A stretch of 64,000 bases of DNA from Clitopilus passeckerianus (Eukaryota > Basidiomycota > Agaricomycetes > Agaricales > Entolomataceae): contig CALYLX010000136.1 of the NCBI GenBank assembly GCA_944990035.1, positions 992,001-1,056,000 on the forward strand. The letters run 5' to 3'. Under the pieces are notes generated by a model that did no database searches, had not been told where the DNA came from, and saw only the letters and a list, made by a program, of their open reading frames with translations. The translations under genes and the position numbers were made by a program. This document shows positions 1 through 12,300 of the stretch, piece after piece (the stretch's first letter is position 1; each line of letters begins with the position of its first letter).

Positions 1-993
1 CCACAGATGTGTTTCATGCACAAAATCCAGGCATTGTTTCGTAGGGGGTTTAGATCATTCGACTTTACTTCGCCTCTATGCTTGGGCTGCTCAGACTCCA
101 TGCATACTCGCTCAGCCCATTCGGATTACTTTCAGAGCTGTTCTGAACTTCCCCAACGTTGTTTAGCTACGTTCAGTCCTCGTCTCTTCAGATTTCGTTC
201 AAAGTTGTTCTGCCTTTTTTAGACTGTAGAATAGATTTGGTTTAGTCCAGCAAACCTTTCCTTTAGCCCGCTACCCACCACTCCAATTTGATTGCCTGTG
301 TAAGTGTCCCGGCGTCTTTGGCGATGCAGGTGTTCTAATCGCACATGCAGAGTTTAACGCTCCTATGGGTAGTTTTGACATTTGTTTGGCGTGCCAGGTC
401 AGGCGGCGAATGACTTCCAACGACCCGCCTGACGAGTTTTTTCCTGACCCAGACCCATCGCTCGACCACATCGATCCTGCCATTCCTACCTCTCATCGTG
501 GTGACGAAAATCCTGCCGTTTCTGATGTCGAATGTGGATACCTCAACCACCTCTATCTCGCCGCTGAGGCCATCCAAATGAGTTTTATAATGACTGGCAT
601 TTGCCCAATCCTCCATCTCGCCCCTGTCACTAAAGAGTTGAGTGAGGCCCTCATCACTAGCCAGTATCCCCCCACTCGAGTCTTGCGGTCTGTGACCAGA
701 GCAGACCACATACGTCCAATTACCGCTGGGATGGCGAACACGGAGTACCGGGCGCTCGCTCCGAACCGCTTCTTCACTTTCAAGACACTTGCAAAAAGCC
801 ATTGGATGCGCATCCCGGGGGATGTATGACTCAGACTTGGCGAGAGGCCAATAGGGATTGCTTGCATATCGCTCAGTATGTTGGACAGATCAGGCAGCGG
901 TTGAGGATATGATTGATTTGTTGTGCACGATAGTGAAGAGAAGTTACTTTCGTAGTAGTTCTACAAATATAAAGATTATACATCATTTCTAGT
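1..993. other. Gene-poor left edge with an ambiguous ORF pair
   Basis: No gene is convincing here. Two long overlapping open frames lie on opposite strands. A 155-codon minus frame at 335-802 reads like protein in its middle (GHRPQDSSGG, VERWVWVRKK), and a 154-codon plus frame lies at 365-829. Neither shows a domain I recognise, and at least one must be a shadow. It could be an exon of a gene beginning outside the window. The part from about 870 to 993 is the 3' flank of KAR2. Confidence 0.3.
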
Positions 994-3607
994 TTATAGC
1001 TCGTCGTCTGGGCGGTCCCATCCGTTATCCTCAGATTCGGCGGGTTCATCGTGAGGTACCTGCCCTGTTGTGAGACCAGGTACAATGTCGTCCAAAGAGA
1101 CCTTCAGCTCTGTATGAGAGTGTCAGCTTTATTCCAGACTGCAAATGCGAATTTATCGCTTACCCGCCAACCTTTCCTCAATATCCTCCAACGAGGCAGA
1201 AGATCCCTCTTCATCGATCCATTCACCAGCCTCCTTGAGAATCTTCAAGACGGAGGTCTTATCCTCTTTCTGAGTTTCTCTCCAAGACCATTAGAATCTG
1301 TCACCTGGTTCTTGAGCCCATAGACGAAGTTGGAGAGTTGGTTAAAGGTCTCTGCGCGTTTCCGGTACGCCTCGTCGTCCGTGGCAAATTGCTCAGCTTC
1401 ATCGACCATTCTCTGAATTTCATCTGGCGAGAGGCGATTACGGTCGTTGGTGATCTTGATGGATTCAGATTTGCCGCTGTAATACAATCCTATGAGTCTC
1501 ATGCTCTTAGAAGGAAGATGAGTTGGGTGGGACTTACGTGCCCTTATCGGAAGCGGATATGGTCATGATACCATCTTGGTCGACCTCGAAGGTGACTTCA
1601 ATCTGAGGAACTCCGCGAGGCGCAGGTGGGATGCCAGTCAATTCGAACTTGCCCAGGAGGTTATTGTGCTTAGTTTGTGACCGTTCTCCTTCGTAAACCT
1701 GTATCAGAACGGTGTTCTGATTATCTGTGGAGGTCGAGAAGCTGGATTGTTGTGGTTAATAACTAGCCTAAACTCCCGGTCTCGACAAAGGACTTACATC
1801 TGGCTCTTCTTCGTCGGGATAACGGTATTCCTCTTGATGATGGGAGTGAAAACACCGCCGTTGGTCTCGATACCGAGAGAGAGCGCGGCCACGTCAATGA
1901 GAGTCGGGGCGTCAGATTTGGGAACCACGCCGGAGAGGACGCCAGCTTGAACAGCCGCGCCGTAGGCGACAGCCTCGTCAGGATTAATACCTTTTGAAGG
2001 CTCTTTCCCGAAGTAGTCCTTGAGAAGTTGTTGGATCTTGGGTATACGCGTGGAACCTCCAACCAAGACAATCTGAGTAGAATGTGTAAGTTGGACAACG
2101 GAAGGTTTGATGCAGCGGTTAAGCAACTGACCTCGTTGACATCCTTCTTGTTGACTTTGGCGTCCTTGAGAACTTGCTCAACAGGCTTCATGGTCTTCTT
2201 GAATAGATCCATATTCAGCTCCTCGAACTTGGCGCGGGTCAAGGTCTCGGAAAAGTCGTTTCCGCCCTCGAAACTCTCGATCTCGATCCTCGTGCTTTGC
2301 TGACTGGACAGAACGCGCTTAGCCTTCTCGACTTCCTTCTTCAACTTGCCCATGGCACGTTGGTTCTTCATGACGTCTGTACCGGTCTTGGTCTTGTAGT
2401 TCTTGGCAAGGTAGTCCATGATACGGTTGTCGAAGTCTTCACCGCCAAGATGGGTGTCCCCTGCAGTGGCGAGGACCTCGAAGACATCGTCTTCGATGGA
2501 CAGGAGAGAGACGTCGAAGGTTCCGCCGCCAAGGTCGTAGACGAGGACTTTGGATTCACCCTTCTTGTCAAGGCCGTAAGCGAGAGCTGCGGCGGTAGGT
2601 TCGTTGAGGACTCGGAGAATAGTGAGACCGGCAATTGCGCCAGCATCCTTGGTGGCTTGGCGTTGGGCGTCATTGAAATCTGGAATGGGAAGTTAGACGC
2701 AGAGCAGGCTAAGGCAAAGGAACGACGTACATGCTGGTACGGTGACGACTGCGTGGGTAACCTTCTCACCGAGGTATGATTCCGCTGTTTCTTTCATTTT
2801 GGAAAGAATCATGGCGCTGATTTCCTCGGGGGACTGGGGTCGGCAGGTGTGAATGCCATATTCAATATGTTGAGAGTTAGATTCTTACGAAATCACGGAC
2901 ATCGCCTTTGTATTGAACTGAGATTGCAGGTTTTCCATTATTCTCGTGAACCTTGAAAGGCCAGTGCTTCATGTCCTGTCGGACATTTGGATCCGATAAC
3001 CTTCGTCCCATGAGACGTTTGGCATCAAATACAGTATTTTTAGCGTTGGAGTGAAAGGCGTTTTTGGCGCTTTCTCCAATGCTACGATCTGCTATCAGTA
3101 TGGAACGATTGTCGGGTGACTTGGAAAATGACTCACAGACGTTCATCGCCGTTAAAGCTTACCCATGAAGGTGTTATGCGGTTACCTTGGTCGTTCGCTA
3201 TTATTTCAACCCGACCATCCTCCTTCTGAACTCTGAAATAGAAATTGGATTAGTTCGGGAACACCATGAAAGGCAGGATGCTTACGCGACACATGAATAA
3301 CTAGTTCGCGGATGAATATTGATTAGATGGTGCTGCGAGCTGCGCTAAACCATACTCACGTTGTACCAAGATCTAATCATATCATTGATGATGAGCACAC
3401 TGAGGTCATTGGGAGTAGTTAGGGGGGAACATTACCGATGCCAATGACGGTGCCATAGTTGGCGGGGCGCGTGCTAGAATTCTCGGATCTAGCAGATGCC
3501 ACAAGGGGACAGAGACAGAGTACGCCTAGAAGCACCAGAAAGAACACAAATATTGGACTTAGTAGCCCAGGATTCTTAGTTCGACGCGTTTTTCGAGGAG
3601 AATACAT
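994..3607 (-). CDS. KAR2: ER Hsp70 chaperone BiP/Kar2
   Basis: Lumenal Hsp70 that binds unfolded secretory proteins, drives translocation and sets the unfolded-protein response. The start at 3607 opens a basic stretch and a hydrophobic signal segment ([20 protein letters not shown]). The Hsp70 ATPase signatures then follow in order: GTVIGIDLGTTYSC assembled over three exons, [13 protein letters not shown] near 2545 and [20 protein letters not shown] near 2050. The substrate-binding domain runs to about 1560, then the lid. The protein ends DDEL, an HDEL-type ER retrieval signal, so the C-terminus is complete. Exons 2 and 3 are only 13 and 15 nt (3360-3372, 3286-3300). In the lid near 1270-1285 the conserved reading switches frame by -1 with no good intron, so one base seems missing. 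It shares a 276-bp promoter with the divergent gene at 3884. Confidence 0.96.
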
Positions 3608-3883
3608 GTTCTTTGACTGCAGTTTTCCATTCTCAAAGAGCCCATTTTATAGTCCCAGCCACCAGAGAGATACGTGGATGAACACGTCGAACTAAACGTA
3701 GGAGTCACAGTGGAATGGCCTCGAATATGCCAAGACACTCGATCATTCTTGAGTACGTAATCACCAACGCATGTTAGTAGCTCCCCACGCACGTGACATG
3801 ACGCACCTTTCCGCCGCAGTGAATACAAAACCTCAGGGGCTTGCACGTTCCTTCCTCACTGTTCACCGACAACCACCACCACA
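3608..3883. promoter_or_regulatory. Divergent promoter of KAR2 and the membrane protein gene
   Basis: The 276 bp between the two divergent starts hold a TATA-like box for KAR2 (TATAAAA on the minus strand, 3645-3651, about 40 bp before its ATG). Two ACGT-core elements face each other: ACGTGG at 3672-3677 and CACGTC at 3683-3688. A CACGTG palindrome lies at 3790-3795. ACGT-core sites are the kind bound by Hac1/XBP1-type bZIP factors at BiP genes. That they act as unfolded-protein-response elements here is inference. Confidence 0.4.
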
Positions 3884-4970
3884 ATGGCAGATACTTGGAA
3901 AGACGGCATTTTGCTCAAGGTAACGAAAGCCTCATAATCTACTGCAATAGCGTAGCTCATTGAGAGGAAACAGATCGTCAATGTCATCGTATACTTCGTT
4001 TTCCTCGGTTCAAACATTTACACTGTCGCCGCTCCAGAGTCGGGTCCATACTTCGGCGGAAAAGAAACCTACATCACCCCTGCACCGTGGGCATTCCTCA
4101 TATGGTGCGTGTTTCTTTAGGTTTCTCTGTTGTACAGGATCCAGAGACTGACGTGATTACTCAGGTCTCTAATTCACGTTCTTTTGTTGGGCACAGTCAT
4201 CTACCAGTTCTTCCCCAATGGAAAGAAAACTATCATTGATGGTATCTCCTGGCGCTTCCCTCTTCTTGCCGTCTTGAATGCCATCTACATCAACTTGTGG
4301 GCTACGCACCATTACATCATTGGTATGCAAATTCGTGGTCATCATCTCACTGCCTTCTAAACCCGCTTGTAGCCTTTGTCTTGGCTTTGTGCGTCAGCTC
4401 TGCTGTGACAGTACGTGGCCATTTGACAGCCAATGTGTTCATGTCTAATGTCCTTCTTATAGCACATCTACTATGTCGTCAAGAAGCACCACTCTTCCCA
4501 GAGCTTGGCTGACGAGATCTTCATCCACCTCCCCTTCTCTCTTTACCATGGTTGGACCACCGTCCTTGTCATCTTAACTGGCTTTGAGGCATTTGGTGTC
4601 AACGCTCTTACCCACCGTGCTGGTGTGTGGACCAAGGTGCTCGTCTTTTTGGGACTGTAAGTGAATTCCATAAGTCCTCCACGTCCGCATCGTCTCATCG
4701 CTTTTCAGCTTCTTCCTTGAGGGTACTGCTGCTGCGTATGCCTTCTCTACCCCTGAGGGAGATCTCCCTGCTTCTGTTGCCATTGCATGGTCTCTCTGGG
4801 CCATCTTTGCCCACCAGACCTCCTCTGGCTTCATTCACTGGAGTGCCTTGGCCTTCTCCATCCTTGCCCTTGTTTGGGTCTTGAAGGGTGCTTTCGGTCT
4901 CTACTCTAGCTCTCGTGGTGGTCGTGTTGCCCTCCATGACGAGGAGAGGGCTCCTCTTGTCGGGTCCTAA
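3884..4970 (+). CDS. Multipass membrane protein, TspO/MBR-related type (tentative)
   Basis: Exons join from [12 protein letters not shown] at 3884 to a stop at 4968-4970, giving about 260 residues with seven or eight hydrophobic spans and short loops. The second span reads [11 protein letters not shown], an arrangement that resembles the tryptophan-rich TspO/MBR-like proteins of bacteria and fungi. Later spans contain conserved-looking [21 protein letters not shown] and [12 protein letters not shown]. The cytosolic tail is short and acidic ([11 protein letters not shown]). Introns are 50-60 nt. There is no signal peptide beyond the first span and no catalytic motif I can name. The head-to-head position with KAR2 could mean co-regulation, but that is inference. 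The family assignment is from pattern memory only. Confidence 0.7.
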
Positions 4971-5248
4971 ATTAGCTAGGCGCGAGGAACTATTGTTACC
5001 ATTGATATCACTTCCTCTACTTCTTTCAACTCTGTAATATTACCATATTTCGGTATCTTTTGTACCCATTTACTGTAGCTCATTTTCTTCTTCCTCTTGA
5101 ATCGTTACCCGACTATTTTCAAGTAACAAGTACCTTACGTGCTATAATGTCTATTCAATGAAATGAATTGAGAGATTCTGCAGCTGGAAACCAGATTTAC
5201 GCGTCGCGTCACGGTCACACGTTTTCCCCAATTCATCCCACAAACACC

Positions 5249-6827
5249 ATGACCGTCGCAGATGCTGTCGACGCCTCTCCAGGTAAATCAGACATTTGCT
5301 TGAAGACAGAAGAGTGACAATATGAACCTCAGAGGTTATGCTGACCTATTACCGACGTTTATACCCCTTCAAGTCCATCTTCAATTGGTTAAATCATGAA
5401 CATACACCAACACGCCTGTTCACACATCGTGAATTCGCGTTTACATTGCAAGGAGACGTGTATCTGCGGTACAACTCTTTCAATACGGCGGAGGATCTTA
5501 AGAAACAAGTCTGCCAGCTCAATCCGACGCGTTTTGAGATCGGGCCAGTCTACTCTGCGCGGGTAAGTCCGTATGAAATGAGTTCTCTCCAAGACCTTTA
5601 TGAATCCTGACTTGCGCACGATAGCCTAAGGACAAACGAACGGTTCGACCTGGTGCCTTCACACCGCTTCAACGCGAGTTGGTCTTCGATATCGATATGA
5701 CAGATTACGACCCGATTCGAACATGCTGCTCAGGTGCTGATATCTGTCAGCGATGCTGGAAGTTCATCTCGGTAGCAGTGCAGGTGCTTGATCGGTCGAT
5801 TAGGGAGCAGTTTGGGTATGAACAGCTGTTGTGGGTGTATTCGGGGCGACGTGGTATTCATTTGTGGATCTCGGATAAGGAGGCGATGGCGTTGACGGAT
5901 GAGCAGAGGAAGGCGCTTGTAAATTGGATGACGGTGATTCATGGAGGGTCCAAGGAGGCTAGTAAGAAGTTGAATGTGAGGAGTGCTGGGAGGTTGCCGC
6001 CTTCGTTGACGTAAGTCACCACATTCCCTCGTTGGATGAGGTGCCCTACTTATCCTTTTGCTTGCAGCACGGCTCTAGATATTGCGGCTGAGAGTTTCCC
6101 GGAGATAATTCTAGAGGACCAGGATCTTTTTGCCAGCGAGGAAGGGTACAATACGATACTGGAGTTCCTTCCTGAAAAGAGTGATGCAGAGAAATTCCGC
6201 GAAGAGTGGGCAGAGGACCAGTCCGACTCTTCCACAAAATGGAAAGCCATTCAGAAGTATGCCAAGAAAGAATACAAAGATGACAGGCCCGTGCAGTTCG
6301 TGAGTCCATCTAGCGCTCTTGACCCCATCCGCCCTCATCTTTCACGTAGAATGCCTTCAAAAATGCCATCGCTGATCTCGTCCTGTACCACATGTATCCA
6401 CGGATAGATGCCGAAGTCTCTAAACACCGCAACCATTTGCTCAAAGCCCCCTTCTGTATACATCCCAAGACGGGAAGGGTCTGTGTACCAATCGACCCTC
6501 AAATGATTGACAGCTTCAATCCTGAAACTGTTCCAACTGTCGCACAGTTATTAAAGGAACTTGACTCTCTGCACGTTGATGATGCCATGAACGGCGAACA
6601 TCATTCAGGTGTGTTCATTTTATGGTTTATTAATTCCTAACATGGGCTCAACGGCAATCAAGATTGGGAAAGGACGTCGCTGAAGCCATACATCGATATT
6701 CTTGACAAGCACGCCTTGAGGCTTATGGAACGCGTAAGAATAGAGAAACGTGCTGCAGGTAATTTCTCAAACTCTTCTGCTTGTCATTTCATATTGACCA
6801 GCTTCTTTTGCAGATGTCACCTGGTAA
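5249..6827 (+). CDS. PRI1: DNA primase small (catalytic) subunit
   Basis: Catalytic subunit of the polymerase alpha-primase complex, which makes RNA primers for replication in the nucleus. The start at 5249 gives MTVADAVDASPEVMLTYYRR after the first intron. YYRRLYPF, HREFAFTLQGD and YLRYNSF match the family N-terminus. The metal-binding acidic motif FDIDMTDYD (near 5690) carries the catalytic aspartates. CCSGADICQRCW next to it is the expected zinc-binding cysteine cluster, and LLWVYSGRRGIHLWISD is the conserved SGRRGIH active-site block. The C-terminal part includes HPKTGRVCVPIDP near 6460. The last exon is tiny and ends DVTW at 6825-6827. Length, about 430 residues, fits the family. Confidence 0.95.
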
Positions 6828-7116
6828 CCAGTTATTTTTAACGTCATTGTTTTCGCTGTGTTGTCGGAAAATGGTTGTATTATAGTATGGATAAGAATAA
6901 CTGTTGCTTGTACGGAAATCAGTCACAAGGATGTAAACATTGTGAAGCATGATAGCAGAGAAACCATGTCAATATGAATCAAAACCATGCAAAGAGAACG
7001 ACCAAATAGGGGTAACTATATACACAAGTAGTGGAATGCCGAGTATAAAGTAACGAAACCACCAGCAATGACAGGTAAAAGCGTTATAGGAATAAAAATA
7101 GTTTATTTTCGCCAGA

Positions 7117-8772
7117 TCACGCTGCTTCTTCCAAAGCCTCTGCAATCTCCATCTCCAACCATTTGCAAACCACAGGGTGCACTGAGTCAGTGCGCAGAAC
7201 CTCGAGCACCCGCGAGGCTACTGTGATAGCACACTCCTCCGCCCGACCAAATCCAGATAGGCATTCCTGGCGGTAGTCGGCCTCATTAAGACCAATTAAT
7301 CTGGCCACTAAAATTGGATGAGCTCCACCCTGTAGCAGGATGGGTAGGGCAATGAGAAGAGGAACCTCCGTTGCAAGAAGCTCGAGCCTCTGGGCAACCT
7401 CACTCAAACGACGAGGTGAGTCGGCGCCAGTCGGCAGAGGGGCGGCAGAGGCTTCCAGCAGAGGTGCCAGTGCCTCCAGGCCTTCGAAGGCGTCATCCAC
7501 AACTTCCTTCGCGAGTTTCGTGGCTTCTTGCTCTCCGACTGGACGGGGGAAAAGATTAAGCAGATCGTAAAGAGCCCGAGCATCAGCTGCGGTGGTCGCA
7601 CGAATGGGCTGGGCAGGGGGTGAAGGTGGGCGAGAGGGTGGAAGCTTGATCATGAATCTGCTGGCAGGAGGCGTAGTTGGAGGTGTGCCGTTCCCTGCTC
7701 TTCTTGAGCGCAATAGGCCCAGGGATCGGCGAGGAGACTGGAGAAGGTGGCGCCTCCGGACGATGAGCTAACGCAACAAGAGCTCGCCATAGAATGGTGA
7801 CGAGGAACGTGGCGAGGGTAGCTTGGCTTCCAGGATATGAAGCATACTTCACAAGAGCTCTCGCGTAAATTGGTGCAAGGGCCTGCAATGTGACCACGGA
7901 AGGGTGGTGTATAACTTGCTTGACGCCAGAGGCTGACTTCAGTGACAAGTTCGGTCTCTCCAGGGCCTCGAGTAGAGGCGTCAACTCGTTACGAATAGCC
8001 GTGAAAAGCGGGTTGATAATTCTGTTGAGATGGGACACAAGCCCCTCGCGAATAGTCTTCAGTCCGTCACCACGGAGATCGGCATCGAGACCAAGGTCGA
8101 GCACGTCAAAGGTCTCCAAAAGTTCTTGAATGAACGAGGCAATTGCAAGTGCATGTACTTGTGCCGGGTTCGGATTCGGATGCTGCACAGTCGGTGCACT
8201 GGCGAACTGGAGTGCAGGAGACGAAATCAAGGGAAGTAACAGAACGGACAGATTCGAGAGTAACACCGAAAGTGGGCGGTGAAGAGATCGAAGGAGTGCC
8301 CGATGAAGGTGAGGCTTATCTTGGGTTGCTTTGAGCTCCCTGTGTAGTAAAGAACATTAAGGGGTATTTTTGCTAAATTAGCAGATATGACATACGAGGC
8401 AATTAAAGCACCCAACGCACGTCCACGACCGGGTGGAATCGGGCGTTTGCCGAGTACATACTCGCTAGCTGCAGCAGGACCTGTCGGTTGTGCTAGAGCC
8501 TTCGAAACAGCCTCACTGAGCTTCAAGCTCAGCATTTCTAGGTAGGAACCATCTTGAATTAGGGGGGCTGGCGCAGCTTGGGTGTTATTGGCTGGGGCAG
8601 GTGAAGGCCGACGGAAGTTGCTCAGGGAGAGTTTGTTGATAGAACGAGAGGCCCTTTCGGAGCCATTGCCAGGAACTTGGTTCGGATTGGGAGTGGTGGG
8701 AGGAAGTGGAGCTGGAGAGGAGGGACGGGAGTTGGGACGGAAGAAAGAGGGGTGCTTGAGCACGTTCATCAT
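7117..8772 (-). CDS. Unrecognised alpha-helical protein with Ser/Pro-rich N-terminus
   Basis: About 540 residues. Residues 1-90 are Ser/Pro/Asn-rich (MMNVLKHPSFFRPNSRPSSP). The rest is rich in Leu/Ala helices without transmembrane character, such as SFIQELLETFDVLDLGLDAD and VPLLIALPILLQGG, suggesting a helical-repeat or scaffold fold. The first intron is clear (GTATGT...ACAG, about 8339-8394). Near 7733-7775 the reading must change frame. A 40-nt intron with a weak GTTGCG donor and CTCCAG acceptor would do this; otherwise an indel is present. The stop follows EIAEALEEAA at 7117-7119. I do not recognise the family. Confidence 0.7.
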
Positions 8773-9322
8773 ACTGGCCGGTATATGTGGGTATAATGGA
8801 TAGCAGGTCGATGGTCCGCAAAAGTGAGGAGTTCTATGTCTAGAAGTCTACTGTTCTTGTTCTGCAGCAAGCGATACCAGACGTTCAAGAGTTAGGTGTG
8901 GATTTATCCCATTGATTGAAGAAAAGGCCCTAGGTCCAAAAATCAGAGAAGATGAGGAAAGTTGAGAGCTGTTTTTCGGGTTTCGATTGGCCTTAAGGAG
9001 GGCGATCTGTGTCGACCAGGAGGAATGCAAGGGGTGCGAAGAGAATGGTGGCGATGTTGTGTCTCAAGCTTGAAAAATAGCACATCATGAGTCCTCAGCA
9101 TGGCCAGGATAACCTCGACGATACGTACCAGCTGAGAGTGTAAACCATAAGACTGTTGGAGGTGGTCGTTGTCAGCGATAACATCCACGCATTGACAGCT
9201 AAAAATTCATGCTAACATAAATACGGACATGATGTTCCCACGAATCATGATCCGATCGGACTCAAACTGGCACCTTCAGACTTTCCAGCCAATCCGGCAG
9301 CGAGTTTTATTACAAAAGACCA
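8773..9322. other. 550-bp intergenic region with a doubtful small spliced ORF
   Basis: This separates the start of the 7117-8772 gene from the end of the adaptin gene. On the minus strand a two-exon reading from 9148 to 8993, with a GTACGT...CAAG intron, would encode a 31-residue peptide with one hydrophobic span (NIATILFAPLAFLLVD). It could be a tiny membrane protein, an upstream ORF or chance. An AATAAA on the minus strand at about 9308-9313 probably belongs to the adaptin 3' end. Confidence 0.25.
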
Positions 9323-12300
9323 CTATACACTTGCCAAAATTTGTTTCAAGCGGTCCTGTAATGCCCTATCACCACTTCGCAACCGCCATAGACAGCTATC
9401 ATCGTCCGATTCTCGAAGTCGTAGCAATCCCGTATTGGCTTCATCCTTGAATGCTATGATCACTTTCAAGTCACCTGAAGAGTGCATGAGTCAAATGCAG
9501 TAATGGCCATTTTGGAGCTATGAGCGCACCTAGGAAAGGCCCGACATCACTTGAGATAACGCGCAGACTGACAGCGCTCAACTGTTGCATATGTCGAACG
9601 ACCGTGTCCACACTGTGACCTTGCCACCCACGCGAATCGCCGTCTTCAATGCCGTTCCATAGGTTTTCAAAGTTGAGTTCGGCTTCGGGTATATCTGGCT
9701 CTGTGGTGAACGGTGAATCAAGGGCAATCAAGTCTGCACGGGGCGGCTACGGCAATGGGTCAGCAGCGGCTCCAACCATGCGGTATCCCGCTCTAGTCCG
9801 CACTTACCGACGCCTCTAACGCGGCGAATGGCTGTACAGACAAGCCTGACATGTTCTGTTGCCGAGGATAAAACGGGGTAAGCGGAAGTATAATACGAAT
9901 TTCGTTTCTCTCACCTCTTCAAGATGTCCTAATTCACCGGCACCAGCTGCCAAAGTCAACTCCCCAGGGGTTAGGGTTCTCATCATAGAAGATGACGCAA
10001 CAGAACTCGCTCGACTGTCTGGTCTTGCGCCCGAGTGAGAACTTGATTCACTGTGATTGGAGGATTGCCGATCACGAAGCTTCGGTGCTGCCACTGGTCG
10101 GTCATATGCTCTGTATCTGAGCTGATTTGCTGCAATGTGGCTTCGAGAAGGAGATCTTTCCTCCAGTTGTACTGATCTGACCGAGGGCGACTGATTGGAA
10201 TGCGCCTCTAGTACGGCTGCGAACTCGGGAAGCTATTGTGCCATGAGCCAAAGGTGTGTGCATGTCAAGCACTGTCCTCACTGATTTCGGACGCATTGAT
10301 TTCACAATTTGCGTGAGAGCGTCTTTCTGATGTGCAAACGTCGAGAACATCTCACACCTCTGGATAATATGCTGAGCGATCTGATACGTAGAATGCAATG
10401 AGGTAGAACATACCCGGCGTATATGGCGCCCAGAGTGCTTCTTCAGCTCTTCGACCGATTCAAGCGTGGAAGCAGGCACTTCATTGCAGTCCGAAATAAT
10501 GCGAAGCATCGCTAATAGGCATGGATCCTGAACTGATGCTGCAAAGGAGTCGGAACCTTTGGCCAAACAGTCGATTTTGGACAACGGGACTTACGAATAC
10601 ATGAAGAAAGGCGGGAGGCGAACCCTTGGAGAACCTCGACAGGGGAAACCGACAATTGCCCACTGTACTCAGCTGCTAAAGCAGCAAAAATAACTAAGCC
10701 GGTTTGCGATAAATTCATTTGTGCGTCCGAGGTAAATGAAAGCAGCGTGGTAACGCCACCAATCCGAAACGATACGTCGGCTGGAAGTCGATGTTGATCA
10801 GTTGTAGGCTCAAAGAATGAAAAGAATTGCATGAGGCATACCGTTGTGAAAATATGACAAAGTGCGGTCCACAGCCTTCTCCAAGATTATAGGGTCAGAG
10901 TTCGAACTTGTTTCTAATTTATTTAGCATCTCCGTTAATCCACGTCCGTAGGATTCCCCGTCTTCAGTGAACTGAGCCTCTAGTATCTCAAACAACCGCA
11001 AAGCACATTCATTCATATCAGGCACCGATAATCCATGAGGTATAGCATTGAGGTTCTGGGCATAGTAGGATGTCACAATCTCGGCGTCGATTTTCGTTAG
11101 AATGCGGAGCGTCTATGTCGTGGCTCAGGCAAGATGAACAAAGTCAAGGGATAGCTCCTTACCAGCTGACGAATCGAGCCATCCCGAGACTCTAGAAGAT
11201 GCATAATTCGCTCAACCTCCCAGGCGTCCAAGGTTGGTGGTATCTCAGAAGTCACGCCAGCCCAGACAATCGGATCCAGACAATCCAAGCATGTCAAGAA
11301 AAAGTACACGTCGTTGGGTTCCGGTGACACCAGAAGGGGCCGTATACTCTCCGCGAGGGGTAAGTGCCTACTCTTGGCCAAGGATAGCAGAGAACTTTGA
11401 GGTATGGTTCTGAGTACTAGGAATGCGCCTCTCCGTATGGCTAAATGGTGGGAATGGTGAGATATGAGGGAAAATGTGTGATGAAACGTGCCTTACCCTG
11501 CGGCAGCCGGACCTTGGTGAGCTTCCATAAGACCGATGTATTCTCCTCTGCGAGGCTGTGAGATCTAATTCAGAGGGGGGGGGAAACACGTTGACACAGA
11601 AATGCTCACCCTAGAATAGAAATCGTTGACAGTACTGTGACGAGTCGGTGGTCGTTCGTGGGAGTTGATGAGGCACCAAGTAGAGCACCCGATCTGAAGA
11701 GGTGGTTTGTTTTCTCTCTGATGTGTCCGACGTCCGTACTAGGCTGCTGTAATAAGTGCCATGGAATGTTAGTTTTTGCGGGTAATCTTAGAACCTTGCT
11801 ATCACCTCGGACAGAAGAACAGAGCTCAGTAAGGCCGCATTCACAACGGAAGAATCGGTGTCATCGAGCCGTAGAGATATTTGACGGGTAATCCGGGTTA
11901 ATAGCTCTGGTCGATGACGTGACAAGGAACGAAATGCCAGAAGTGCTCGTCTCCTAACATGAGGCCTAAGGGGAGCAAATATATTGATTGTCAGCTCTAC
12001 TGCCAGAGGAGTAATACATACTGACGAATTGTGCGAAAGAAGGTCCAGAAGGCGTGAATCGATGGCAGGTATCAGATCCTCGTTCGGAGAAATAATTATA
12101 TTGTCAAGTGCAAGACAAATCCGAGCTGGTCGTTCATCTTCCAGATCCTATACCTCGGTCAACAGGTGAAGGGTTGTGGAAGGGGTAACAAGGTACCTTG
12201 CGGAGTGTGTTGACGAGCATTAATTGAAGTTCGTGGTCGGCCCGCATAATTTCGGAACAAAATAGATAACCTCCACATCCTTCAGATTCAGGTCAGCGAG

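Noticed and set aside
7733..7775. Frameshift in the 7117-8772 gene as another member of the missing-base set
   Set aside because: A 40-nt intron would explain it, and an indel would have the other sign, so it was not counted.
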